Positions 8,553 to 16,195 of a DNA stretch of 64,000 bases are shown here, piece after piece. Positions within the stretch are counted from its first letter, which is position 1. The number at the start of each line of letters is the position of its first letter. Source of the stretch: Methanomassiliicoccaceae archaeon UBA72 (lineage in GTDB: Archaea > Thermoplasmatota > Thermoplasmata > Methanomassiliicoccales > Methanomethylophilaceae); the NCBI GenBank assembly GCA_002509405.1, contig DAVO01000012.1, positions 7,276-71,275 of the forward strand, written 5' to 3'. Position numbers and translations under genes: made by a program. The notes beneath the pieces are model-generated. The model searched no databases, was not told the DNA's origin, and worked only from the letters and a program-made list of their open reading frames with translations.

Positions 8553-9659
8553 TTATCGGCGCGCGTCGGGGCTGGAAGAACGGTAAACATCGATTATTTC
8601 GCTAAGCGGGAGGTCGGTCTTGAAAGACGTCGGAGACATGTGCGTCCTGGATGCTTTTCCATGCTGGCACAATGCATCGACCATGATTTCTATCTTTGGC
8701 GGCGACATTTTGATATGGGAAGATAATTCGCTCAGATCATAGATGAAAACCTCTGAATCTATCTCCCTCCTCCATAGTTCCAGCATCTTGCTGCATCTGC
8801 GTTCGTCCGCCATCCCCTCGGGAGACATTCCATTAAGAATTTCTGGGTCGTGCAGATTCCCGGTCCAGAACGGGCCGAGACGGTGCATCTCGTCGGGTCT
8901 GGAAGAAATGGACCTTTCCATTGTCTTCGTGTCATATCTCATGTATCCAAGTTGAGAGAGTGTCCTGTCTGCCGCCTCGGCGCCCTCCGTCACCCGCACG
9001 TAAGTTCTGTAGTAATGGTCTGCGGAGAAAGAAAGCATCGGAGACATCCCGCGGTCGAATTTCGCCAACTCCCTGGCTATTGTGCACATGAGTATGCGTA
9101 ATCCTCCTTCGTGGCACATGTATCCCCTCACGGGTTCAGACTGATATCTCCTGCGGCATTTGGCTGAATGGGCGCCGGCCAGCGGGGCGGTGTCGGTGGC
9201 CGTGACAGCCAATATTCCCTTTCTGCTGCATCCTCTGATCGCAGACTGGATGAAAGGCGCCGGGGAACCGAAAGGGTCCAGGTCCACATATCCGAACGCG
9301 TGCTCCGAGAATAGGATATGGAGGTCCTTGTTCGACGGAGTGCAGTTATCCAGGCCGTTAAGTTCGATGTTCTTCCTCACATACTCCATAGAGCCAGGGT
9401 TGATGTCGTTTGCCGTGACCTCTGTTCCGGGGACCTCGTTGGCTATGCGCGCCGCGCGCGCTCCGGTGGCGGTCATGGCATCCGCGACGGTTATACCGGG
9501 ACTGAGCGAACGCAGGAGCATCACGCTGACGTCACGGTTGAAAGCCATCTGCTCGTTGAAGAAAATCTCTGAATTTTTCTTGCCCGGTCCGCCGGAAGAA
9601 TGCTCCGAAGGCACCGAGAGAAGGGTACTCCCTTCCTTGACAACGACCGTTTTCGTCAT
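8553..9659 (-). CDS. trm1: tRNA (guanine26-N2)-dimethyltransferase Trm1
   Basis: A 368-residue SAM-dependent methyltransferase that makes m2(2)G26 in tRNA. Motifs: an N-terminal FFNEQMAFNRDVSV segment, the SAM-binding DAMTATGARAARIA loop, ANDINPGS (ribose-binding acid), and the catalytic DLDPFGSPAPF. The C-terminal half is the Trm1-specific domain. It begins inside the THEP1 stop (TGATG, one-base overlap), so the two form an operon with THEP1 first. Confidence 0.93.
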   Translation of the reverse strand: MTKTVVVKEGSTLLSVPSEHSSGGPGKKNSEIFFNEQMAFNRDVSVMLLRSLSPGITVADAMTATGARAARIANEVPGTEVTANDINPGSMEYVRKNIELNGLDNCTPSNKDLHILFSEHAFGYVDLDPFGSPAPFIQSAIRGCSRKGILAVTATDTAPLAGAHSAKCRRRYQSEPVRGYMCHEGGLRILMCTIARELAKFDRGMSPMLSFSADHYYRTYVRVTEGAEAADRTLSQLGYMRYDTKTMERSISSRPDEMHRLGPFWTGNLHDPEILNGMSPEGMADERRCSKMLELWRREIDSEVFIYDLSELSSHIKMSPPKIEIMVDALCQHGKASRTHMSPTSFKTDLPLSEIIDVYRSSSPDARR

Positions 9660-10204
9660 CAGAGGTCTTCACCGTTCATGAGGTGAATGATCTTGTAAGG
9701 CAGAAGGTTGCGGTTGGTCGGCGTTACTTCGAGGATACGGACATCGTCGCGCCTTCTAATGTCCTGCAGAAGGGGATTCCTTGATTTTTTGTGAAGAGTT
9801 ATTATCATGGGCTTGCCGGCATCGAGCGCCTCTTTGACAGCATCGATGAACGCCGGACATTCGACCTCGAGCTTTCCTACCTCGTCGATCACGATGATGT
9901 CGCATTCAAGGCATGCGGATTTTATGGCTTTCACACCTACTTTTTCAAGCGCCTCGATGTCCACTCCGAGCTTCCCAACCATGATGCGGCTCTCGATCTC
10001 CGTGCTGGCGAATACTTCGGTCTCGTTTGTCACAAGATTGCGTACCGAACAGCCGGTCTTGCGCCTGCCGTCGTCTATAGGTTCATTTATCATACCGCCT
10101 ATCAGGCGGTCGCTGTCGCCCAGCATCTCTATGACGGTCTTCAGCACCTGCGTCTTTCCCGAACCGGGGAGACCCGTGATGCCGATCTTGATATTTTGAG
10201 CCAT
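9659..10204 (-). CDS. THEP1-family nucleoside-triphosphatase
   Basis: A 181-residue P-loop NTPase. Walker A is GLPGSGKT (residues about 10-17) and Walker B is IIVIDEVGKLE. A PTNRN motif near the C-terminus is also typical of the THEP1/NTPCR family, which hydrolyses NTPs to NDPs and whose cellular role is unclear. It is translationally coupled to trm1 by a one-base overlap. A TATA-like CTATATATTA lies near 10240-10250. Confidence 0.88.
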   Translation of the reverse strand: MAQNIKIGITGLPGSGKTQVLKTVIEMLGDSDRLIGGMINEPIDDGRRKTGCSVRNLVTNETEVFASTEIESRIMVGKLGVDIEALEKVGVKAIKSACLECDIIVIDEVGKLEVECPAFIDAVKEALDAGKPMIITLHKKSRNPLLQDIRRRDDVRILEVTPTNRNLLPYKIIHLMNGEDL

Positions 10205-10255
10205 AATTTCCTTATCCAGAGTACACCTGTATAGCGTTCCTAATATATAGTATGT

Positions 10256-10648
10256 TCACGGTTGGGGCCGATCCTCGATATTGGACACGAACATAAGCGG
10301 ATATCCAATCTCTGGGTCATAGCGCATTTCTGCAGTTACGGACACCCCCTGTATCCTGATTTTCACAACAACATCTATTTTTTCCCCTGTGAGGGAGAAA
10401 TACGAATATCTGTCCCTCGACTTGCTGAAAACACCACGGTCTATATGGATGCTGGCACTCTCGACATAAGGTTGCGAGCATATGCTTTTTTCCATTGCGG
10501 CCTCCAGGGCTTGCACTCCCTCTAAGTTGATCGGCGTTCCCACGAACTGGTGGTACACCGTACCCATTTTGATCCCCGCCTCGAACAGCGCCCTTTCCCT
10601 TATGGAACAATTGAACCTGCCGGCAGCCAAAGACTCCCTGTCAGTCAT
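10256..10648 (-). CDS. mptD: Archaeal dihydroneopterin aldolase MptD
   Basis: A 130-residue protein matching the small archaeal MptD family (MJ1585-like). The signature RERALFEAGIKMGTVYHQFVG contains the conserved Glu proposed to be catalytic. MptD cleaves 7,8-dihydroneopterin to 6-hydroxymethyl-dihydropterin plus glycolaldehyde, a step toward tetrahydromethanopterin or folate. It is unrelated in sequence to bacterial FolB. Its own TATA box is at 10671-10683. Confidence 0.85.
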   Translation of the reverse strand: MTDRESLAAGRFNCSIRERALFEAGIKMGTVYHQFVGTPINLEGVQALEAAMEKSICSQPYVESASIHIDRGVFSKSRDRYSYFSLTGEKIDVVVKIRIQGVSVTAEMRYDPEIGYPLMFVSNIEDRPQP

Positions 10649-10670
10649 CCTGTGGGTGAATGCGATTCGA

Positions 10671-10683
10671 TTATATTTTTATA
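10671..10683 (-). promoter_or_regulatory. TATA box of mptD
   Basis: TATAAAAATATAA on the minus strand, 23-35 bases before the mptD ATG. The nadA promoter (TTTATTTA near 10704-10711) faces the other way. Confidence 0.5.
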
Positions 10684-10731
10684 GCTTAGGACTGAAGTAA
10701 GGGTTTATTTACAGAATCGTATAACGGCGCG

Positions 10732-11634
10732 ATGGAAATCACACTCGAATCCATTCAGCAGCTCAAAAAAGAGAAGAATGCAGTGATACTTGCGCACAAT
10801 TACACCTTGCCCGAGGTCCAGGACGCGGCAGATTATGTAGGCGATTCCCTTGGCTTGTCGCGCAAAGCCGCGGAGACCGAGGCAGAAATTATAGTTTTTT
10901 GTGGCGTCAGCTTCATGGGCGAGACGGCTAAGATACTGAACCCCGATAAGAAGGTCCTCATTCCGGAGCCGAGGGCAGGCTGCTCCATGGCATCGATGTG
11001 CACGGCCTCCCAGGTCCGTGAATTGAAAAAACATTATCCCGACGCGGCGGTGGTAGCCTATGTAAACACGACTGCGGACGTGAAGGCAGAAGCGGACATA
11101 TGCTGCACATCTTCAAACTCCGTAAAGGCAACATCCTCTCTGGAGGAGAAGGACATAATCTTCGTTCCCGACATGAATCTGGCCGCGTATACGGCCCGCA
11201 AGCTGCCGGAGAAGAACATAATCCCGTTCCACGGGTACTGCTCCGCACATCACGGGATCACCGCATGGCAGATCGAAGACCTTAAGATGCTGCACCCCGG
11301 GGCGGACATAGTCAGCCATCCGGAATGCGCATCGGAAGTTCTCGATATTTCCGATTATATAGGGTCAACCGAGAAGATGATCGACCATGTTCGGGAATCC
11401 TCGAAAAGCGAATTCATAATAGCCACCGAAGTAGGCATGCTCTACAGGCTCGCGAAGGCGCGCCCCGACTCCAGGTTCTATTTCCCTCCCAACGCACTGT
11501 GCCAGACGATGAAGATGACCGATCTTCGGCTTATCTACAGGGCACTGACCGAGGGGAAAGCGGAAGTTGTTCTCGACCCCGAGATATCCAGAAGGGCCCG
11601 TATACCGGTGGAGAGGATGCTCTCCCTGCGCTGA
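10732..11634 (+). CDS. nadA: Quinolinate synthase
   Basis: A 300-residue [4Fe-4S] enzyme that condenses iminoaspartate with dihydroxyacetone phosphate to quinolinate for NAD synthesis. The three cluster cysteines of the family are visible in AGCSMASM, FHGYCSAHHG and NALCQTMK. AHNYTLPEVQDAADYVGDS provides substrate contacts, and FMGETAKILNP and SHPEC are further family motifs. nadB and nadC are not in the window. The TATA box lies about 25 bases before the ATG, so the mRNA is probably leaderless. Confidence 0.95.
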   Translation: MEITLESIQQLKKEKNAVILAHNYTLPEVQDAADYVGDSLGLSRKAAETEAEIIVFCGVSFMGETAKILNPDKKVLIPEPRAGCSMASMCTASQVRELKKHYPDAAVVAYVNTTADVKAEADICCTSSNSVKATSSLEEKDIIFVPDMNLAAYTARKLPEKNIIPFHGYCSAHHGITAWQIEDLKMLHPGADIVSHPECASEVLDISDYIGSTEKMIDHVRESSKSEFIIATEVGMLYRLAKARPDSRFYFPPNALCQTMKMTDLRLIYRALTEGKAEVVLDPEISRRARIPVERMLSLR

Positions 11635-12090
11635 TTAGCGGTACATCATCTCCCAGCCGCCCTTCGGGATGAGCTCTTTCAGCTCCCCGTCGTGGAGGTC
11701 TGCGGTCTGGAAGGAGAGTTTTATAAGGTGCTTTATGAGGCTCTGGGACGGGACGCCGTCTATGTAGCTCTGTATGACCTTGAATGAAATGAAGCCCTCG
11801 TCGGAGTCCAATACGAAGCTGCCGTTGTTGATCGTGTTGTTGATCTTGTTAAGTTCGACCGTCAGTTCTTCCCTCTTGCCGGGAGGGACCTGGAACATCA
11901 GGCGGCAATAGATGTTAAGGGTCTTGTGCTCGTCGTCGGCCGCAAGGACCATGCCTATGGGCATATCCTCTCCGTTGGCCGTGAGATAAACGACCGGCTC
12001 GTCCTCCGAGACCTCGTACTTGTAATCGAAGCTGTCAAGCGCTTTGCAGACAGCATCCTTAACCGACTTCGCGCTCTTCTTCTTGAACAT
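11635..12090 (-). CDS. YbjN-like domain protein
   Basis: About 151 residues from ATG 12090 (MFKKKSAKSVKDAV). The alpha/beta pattern, with an acidic EVSEDEPVVYL strand, a middle strand repeat (IGMVLAADDEHKTLNIYCRL) and LNKINNTINNGSF, resembles the YbjN/type III secretion chaperone-like fold. That family has no agreed function. An upstream in-frame extension to 12216 is open but is unlikely to be translated, being rich in Ser, Pro and Arg. The gene converges on nadA with no gap. Confidence 0.6.
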   Translation of the reverse strand: MFKKKSAKSVKDAVCKALDSFDYKYEVSEDEPVVYLTANGEDMPIGMVLAADDEHKTLNIYCRLMFQVPPGKREELTVELNKINNTINNGSFVLDSDEGFISFKVIQSYIDGVPSQSLIKHLIKLSFQTADLHDGELKELIPKGGWEMMYR

Positions 12091-12254
12091 TCCGACCACG
12101 TACGGTGATATGCATATGGGTATTTGTTTTTTGACAATTCGCTCGATCCGGGAGTAAAGACAATATCTCTCCTGCGTATCCGGGTTACGAGGAAGGCCGG
12201 ATGAAGATGACTTCATGCTGATCCGTGATGAGCCCTATGAGTGCCGACGGCCCC

Positions 12255-12791
12255 TCAATCCCTTTCGTAGTCTGACATGCACACATAGGAGATGAAATCG
12301 CTCAGTTTCATGCCGCTGTCCCATCTCATGATGAAATTGCCGTTGTTCGAAACGTCCATTTTGGGAATGCGTCTGTTTAGCAGACCGCATCTTCCCCTGA
12401 GCGGCGTCTCGGAAGGTATCGTAAAAACCCTCCACGGATCCCCCCTGATTCCTTTGAGCCTGTATGCGTAGATGGGTATCAGATGAGACTTCTGGCACTC
12501 TTGCATCATCTGGTCCGCCTGTTCGGTAAGCCGGGTGTTCCTGCTGAAATGCATCGTGCTCTCGTTGGAGCTCTTGACCTCGATGGGAAATGAGAAGTCC
12601 CATCGGAGGGCCACAAGGTCGACCCCCAGGGAACCCGCCGCCCTCACTACGAGGAAAGGCTCCCTTAGCATCGAGTTGTAGGCTTCAGTCTCGATATCGT
12701 CGCAGGTCTTCACCATCTTGGCAATGACCTTCGGGTCCCCTGAAAGTAGGTATTTCAGCTCTCTTTCGTAGATGTCGCCCGGGGGGGCCAT
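12255..12791 (-). CDS. hjc: Hjc-like Holliday junction resolvase / PD-(D/E)XK nuclease
   Basis: A 178-residue protein whose first 110 residues match archaeal Hjc: YERELKYLL (catalytic Glu), AAGSLGVDLVAL (catalytic Asp) and FPIEVKSS (the EVK core). Hjc cuts four-way DNA junctions during recombination. The C-terminal 60 or so residues are longer than in classic Hjc (about 125-140 residues) and carry a region I do not recognise. A TATA-like TTTATAAAC lies about 20-28 bases upstream. Confidence 0.78.
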   Translation of the reverse strand: MAPPGDIYERELKYLLSGDPKVIAKMVKTCDDIETEAYNSMLREPFLVVRAAGSLGVDLVALRWDFSFPIEVKSSNESTMHFSRNTRLTEQADQMMQECQKSHLIPIYAYRLKGIRGDPWRVFTIPSETPLRGRCGLLNRRIPKMDVSNNGNFIMRWDSGMKLSDFISYVCMSDYERD

Positions 12792-12854
12792 GATGTAAAA
12801 GTGCGTAAGGTGTTTATAAATCGGACCATGGGATGGCCGAAAGTGCCGAAACTG

Positions 12855-14159
12855 TCAGGGAGACAGTCTCGACACGTCTCTGGGGAAAAGGATCGCTTCC
12901 CTTATGTTGGGAAGGTCGAGCATTTTCACCAGCAGCCTTTCCGTTCCGATTCCCCATCCGCCGTGCGAAGGCATCCCGTATCTGAAAGCTTCGAGGTAGA
13001 ATTCGAAATCCTTCGGGTCGAGTCCTTTCTTTTCCATCCTTTCGATCAAACGGTCGATACGATGCTCCCTCTGCCCGCCCGAAGAGATCTCCTGCCCTCT
13101 GTAGTCCAGATCGAAGGAGTATGAGTAGGAGGTCCCGTCTTTTTCCATGATGTAGAATGGTTTTGCATCCTCGGGATACTCGCAGATGAAATATAGGTCG
13201 AATCCCTTCGATGACATCCGGTCTCCGACGATCTTCTCCCCCTCGGTACCAAGGTCTTCTCCGTCTTTGATGTCGAGCCCGCCCTCGCGCACTATCTCGA
13301 GGCACTCCTCATAGGTAAGGCGGGGATACGGTAAAGCAGGTATGTTGATGTCCTTGCCGAGTGCCGCAAGCTGTTCAGCACCCCTGTCTTTAATGCCCCT
13401 CAGAACGAAATCCACGATATTCTCGATCATGGACATGACGTCCTCCTCTGATGATATCCAGGACATCTCGCCGTCGAAAGATACGAATTCCGTCACGTGC
13501 CTGTTGGTGTTGGAGTTCTCGGCACGGAATGCGGGAGATATCTCGTAAACACGGTCGAGCCCTGTCGACATAAGGATCTGCTTGTATAGTTGCGGACTTT
13601 GCGCGAGATATGCCTCCCTTCCGAAATAATCGACTTTGAAGAGGGTTGCGCCGCCCTCGGCCCCCGAGGAGTTGATCTTCGGGGTGGAGACCTGTACGAA
13701 TCCATTCTCCCTGCACGCTTCTGCGATCAGCCCGAACATAAGCGACTTAAGTTCGAATATGGCCTTGATCTCAGGTTTGCGGAGGTCCATGAACCTGTGG
13801 TTCAGACGGGTATCCATTTCCACATTTACCTTGTCTACTACGCCCATGGGGAGAGGCACCGCGGCCTCGGACACGATCTATGCGGAAGTGGGTATTATCT
13901 CGAATCCAAGAGCGGTCTGGTTGCTCTCTTTCACCTCGCCCGTCACCGAAACCGCCGACTCCCTGGAAAGTGTTGTCAGCATCTCAAAAAGCCCAGGTTC
14001 GATCTTTTTCTTGGGCATGGTCACCTGTACCGTGCCGAACCTGTCTCTGAGCGTCAGGAAGGATATGCCCCCCAGATTTCTTATGTCCTGTGCCCAGCCG
14101 TTGACGGTCACAGTACCGTCTCCAGCCTTGATGGTCTTAGTGTTCCTTATGAGGGTCAT
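12855..14159 (-). CDS. aspS: Aspartyl-tRNA synthetase with an in-frame UAG codon (probable pyrrolysine)
   Basis: Read through one UAG (codon 94), this frame gives a 434-residue archaeal AspRS, the normal length for the family. Codons 1-93 form the OB-fold anticodon domain (VNGWAQDIRNLGGISFLTLRD, TMPKKKIEPGLF). Downstream are class II motif 1 (NHRFMDLRKPE), motif 2 (YEISPAFRAENSNTNRHV) and motif 3 (GMPSHGGWGIGTERLL). Against my recollection of archaeal AspRS sequences, the UAG replaces one residue of the hinge strand without insertion or deletion (GFEIIPTSA-UAG-IVSEAAVPLPM). A UAG stop would leave a lone OB fold and a catalytic half without the anticodon domain. The protein is essential, so readthrough is very likely. 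The promoter is a TATA-like sequence at 14183-14193; the mRNA is probably leaderless. Confidence 0.88.
13878..13880 (-). other. In-frame UAG codon, candidate pyrrolysine at AspRS residue 94
   Basis: On the minus strand the bases read TAG between GCA (Ala93) and ATC (Ile95), in one continuous frame. The position lies at the junction of the OB fold and the hinge. A single-base error from a sense codon (for example AAG or CAG) cannot be excluded from one sequence. Confidence 0.75.
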
Positions 14160-14182
14160 TTAATCGAACGGTTATATCCGCT

Positions 14183-14193
14183 TATCATAAATA
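14183..14193 (-). promoter_or_regulatory. Probable TATA box of aspS
   Basis: An AT-rich TTTATGATAAG-like sequence on the minus strand, centred about 28 bases before the aspS ATG. It is divergent from the FBP aldolase/phosphatase promoter. Confidence 0.35.
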
Positions 14194-14235
14194 ACTTCAG
14201 CTTTGGCCTCCCAGCACTGCGTGCGGGAATAAGTA

Positions 14236-14243
14236 TTATAAAT
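14236..14243 (+). promoter_or_regulatory. TATA box of the FBP aldolase/phosphatase gene
   Basis: TTATAAAT, 40 bases before the ATG, predicts a short leader that contains GGTG (14275-14278) as a weak ribosome-binding site. Confidence 0.5.
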
Positions 14244-14282
14244 GGAACCGCCTACTCGGTATAGTTTCGAGATGGGTGTACC

Positions 14283-15425
14283 ATGTCAGAGGAAAAAGTA
14301 ACAGTATCGGTGATAAAGGCGGACGTAGGGTCCGTTGTCGGACATTCTAAACCGCACCCTTCGATGCTCGAGGCATCCAGGGAGGTCCTCAGGGACGCAC
14401 AGAAACAGGGTGTTGTCGAGGATTTCTATGTTACTCGCGTCGGAGACGATATCAACTTATTCATGACCCATTACAAGGGTGCCGGCAACCGCGACGTCCA
14501 CGGCGCCGCCTGGGAGTGCTTCCAGAGGGCGGCCAAGATCGCCAAGTCCATGAAGCTGTACGCCGCAGGGCAGGACATACTCACGGACGCGTTCTCCGGC
14601 AATGTCAAGGGAGCAGGCCCCGGTTCGGCCGAGTTCTCCTTCGTAGAGAGGAAATCGGAGCCGTTGTTGTTCTTCATGGCGGACAAGACCGAGCCGTCCG
14701 CATATTCGCCGATCCTCTCCAGGATATTCCTGGACCCGTTCACGACGACCGGGCTGGTAATCGACGCCAGGGCCAAGATGGGATTCGATGTCGAGATCCA
14801 GGACGTCATGGACCACAAGAAGGTGGTAATGTCGTCGCCCGAAGAGACGCTCAGCATCCTGAGCCTTCTCGGAGACACTTCGAGATACGCGATCAAGAGG
14901 ATCGACTCCAGGGCAGGCGTCGGGCCCGCGTGCGTGGTGTCCACAGACAAGCTCAACCTCACGGCCGGCAAGTACGTAGGTAAGGACGATCCGGTGTGCA
15001 TATGCCGCGCCCAGAGCGGACTGCCTTCGGTCGGCGAATACCTTCAGCCTTTCGTCAACCCCACCATAGTGGCGGGCTGGATGAGGGGTTCCCACTACGG
15101 AGCGCTGTACCCCTGCTCGCCCGAGGATTCTGACCCCGTCTATTTCGACGGGCCCCCGAGGATATGCTGCCTGGGTTTCCAGCTCAACGACGGAAAGCTT
15201 CAGGGCCTGGAGCCGATGAACTCCAAGAACGGAGAGCACGTGCCCGTCGACTTCTTCAAGGGCGAGACCTGGAACAAGGCAAGGGAAGATGCCATAAAGG
15301 CGTCCATGCTCATGAGGAGCCAGGGCCCGTTCATGCCCTCGATACTCGGACCGGAGGAGATGGAATATACCTCTCGGCCGGAGGTCCTCAGCTCTCTTAC
15401 GTCGAGGTTCGAGAACATTGAGTGA
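14283..15425 (+). CDS. fbp: Fructose 1,6-bisphosphate aldolase/phosphatase
   Basis: A 380-residue archaeal bifunctional gluconeogenic enzyme that condenses triose phosphates to FBP and then removes the C1 phosphate. The whole length matches the family. Landmarks are the N-terminal VSVIKADVGSVVGHSKPHP, THYKGAGNRDVHGAAWE, MADKTEPSAYSPILSRIF (metal ligands and the Schiff-base/phosphatase switch region) and the C-terminal DPVYFDGPPRICCLGFQLNDG. The triosephosphate isomerase gene overlaps its 3' end, so the operon supplies both substrates and the FBP-making step for gluconeogenesis. Confidence 0.95.
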   Translation: MSEEKVTVSVIKADVGSVVGHSKPHPSMLEASREVLRDAQKQGVVEDFYVTRVGDDINLFMTHYKGAGNRDVHGAAWECFQRAAKIAKSMKLYAAGQDILTDAFSGNVKGAGPGSAEFSFVERKSEPLLFFMADKTEPSAYSPILSRIFLDPFTTTGLVIDARAKMGFDVEIQDVMDHKKVVMSSPEETLSILSLLGDTSRYAIKRIDSRAGVGPACVVSTDKLNLTAGKYVGKDDPVCICRAQSGLPSVGEYLQPFVNPTIVAGWMRGSHYGALYPCSPEDSDPVYFDGPPRICCLGFQLNDGKLQGLEPMNSKNGEHVPVDFFKGETWNKAREDAIKASMLMRSQGPFMPSILGPEEMEYTSRPEVLSSLTSRFENIE

Positions 15426-16101
15426 AAAAAAGTTCCACAGACCGGTAATCATAGTGAACTTCAAGGCGTACCAGGAGGTCAACGGACCCGGCGCCTTGGA
15501 GCTTGCCAAGATATGCGAGAAGGTCTCAGAGGAGTCGGGGCTGAAGATTGGCATATGTCCGCCGATGGTCGACCTCGGATACGTGGCCAGGAACGTGGAT
15601 GTCCCGGTGTTCGCTCAGAATATCGACCCACGGGCACCCGGATCGGCCACGGGATGGGTCACGCCTGCCATGGTGAAGGGATGTGGCGCGGCCGGAACAC
15701 TGATCAACCACACAGAGCACAAGATACGGTTGAACGAGATCTCAGAATGCACCGACCTCGCCAAGGCATCGGACCTTATCACCCTGATATGTTCCGACAA
15801 TGACAGGGTCGCGGCACAGGTGGCACAGTTCCGTCCCGATTTCGTCGCCGTGGAGCCCCCCGATCTAATCGGAGGGGACCTTTCCGTCACCAAGGCAAAC
15901 CCGGCGATCATCGAGAATACGGTGGATGCGGTCAGATCGGTCAACCACACCGTCATGATCCTCTGCGGTGCGGGTGTCAAGACCGGGGCAGATGTGAGGG
16001 CGGCCCTCGATCTGGGAGCCGACGGTGTGCTTCTCGCTTCCGGCGTCGTAAGGTCCAAAGATCCAGAGGCAACAGTCAGGGACCTGGTGCGGAAGGTCTG
16101 A
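15418..16101 (+). CDS. tpiA: Triosephosphate isomerase, archaeal type
   Basis: A 227-residue archaeal (short) TIM. It interconverts dihydroxyacetone phosphate and glyceraldehyde 3-phosphate. Motifs: an IIVNFKAYQE strand with the catalytic Lys, GTLINHTEHK with the catalytic His, VAVEPPDLIGG with the catalytic Glu, and ILCGAGVKTGADVRAALDLGADGVLLASGVV as the phosphate-binding loops. The start appears to be TTG at 15418, inside the end of fbp (8-base overlap). The GTG at 15422 is in another frame. Confidence 0.93.
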   Translation: MSEKKFHRPVIIVNFKAYQEVNGPGALELAKICEKVSEESGLKIGICPPMVDLGYVARNVDVPVFAQNIDPRAPGSATGWVTPAMVKGCGAAGTLINHTEHKIRLNEISECTDLAKASDLITLICSDNDRVAAQVAQFRPDFVAVEPPDLIGGDLSVTKANPAIIENTVDAVRSVNHTVMILCGAGVKTGADVRAALDLGADGVLLASGVVRSKDPEATVRDLVRKV

Positions 16102-16195
16102 GCCTGGCCATTCTCGGCGACGGCCGGATACGGTATGCCGAGTATCACTAACTGTAGTTGGCACTCTGATATGCGGGAACGCAGACAAGAGGGCG

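Noticed and set aside
11635..12216. Longer version of the YbjN-like protein starting at 12216
   Set aside because: The extra 42 residues are low-complexity with no good ribosome-binding site. The ATG at 12090 begins where the conserved-looking sequence begins.
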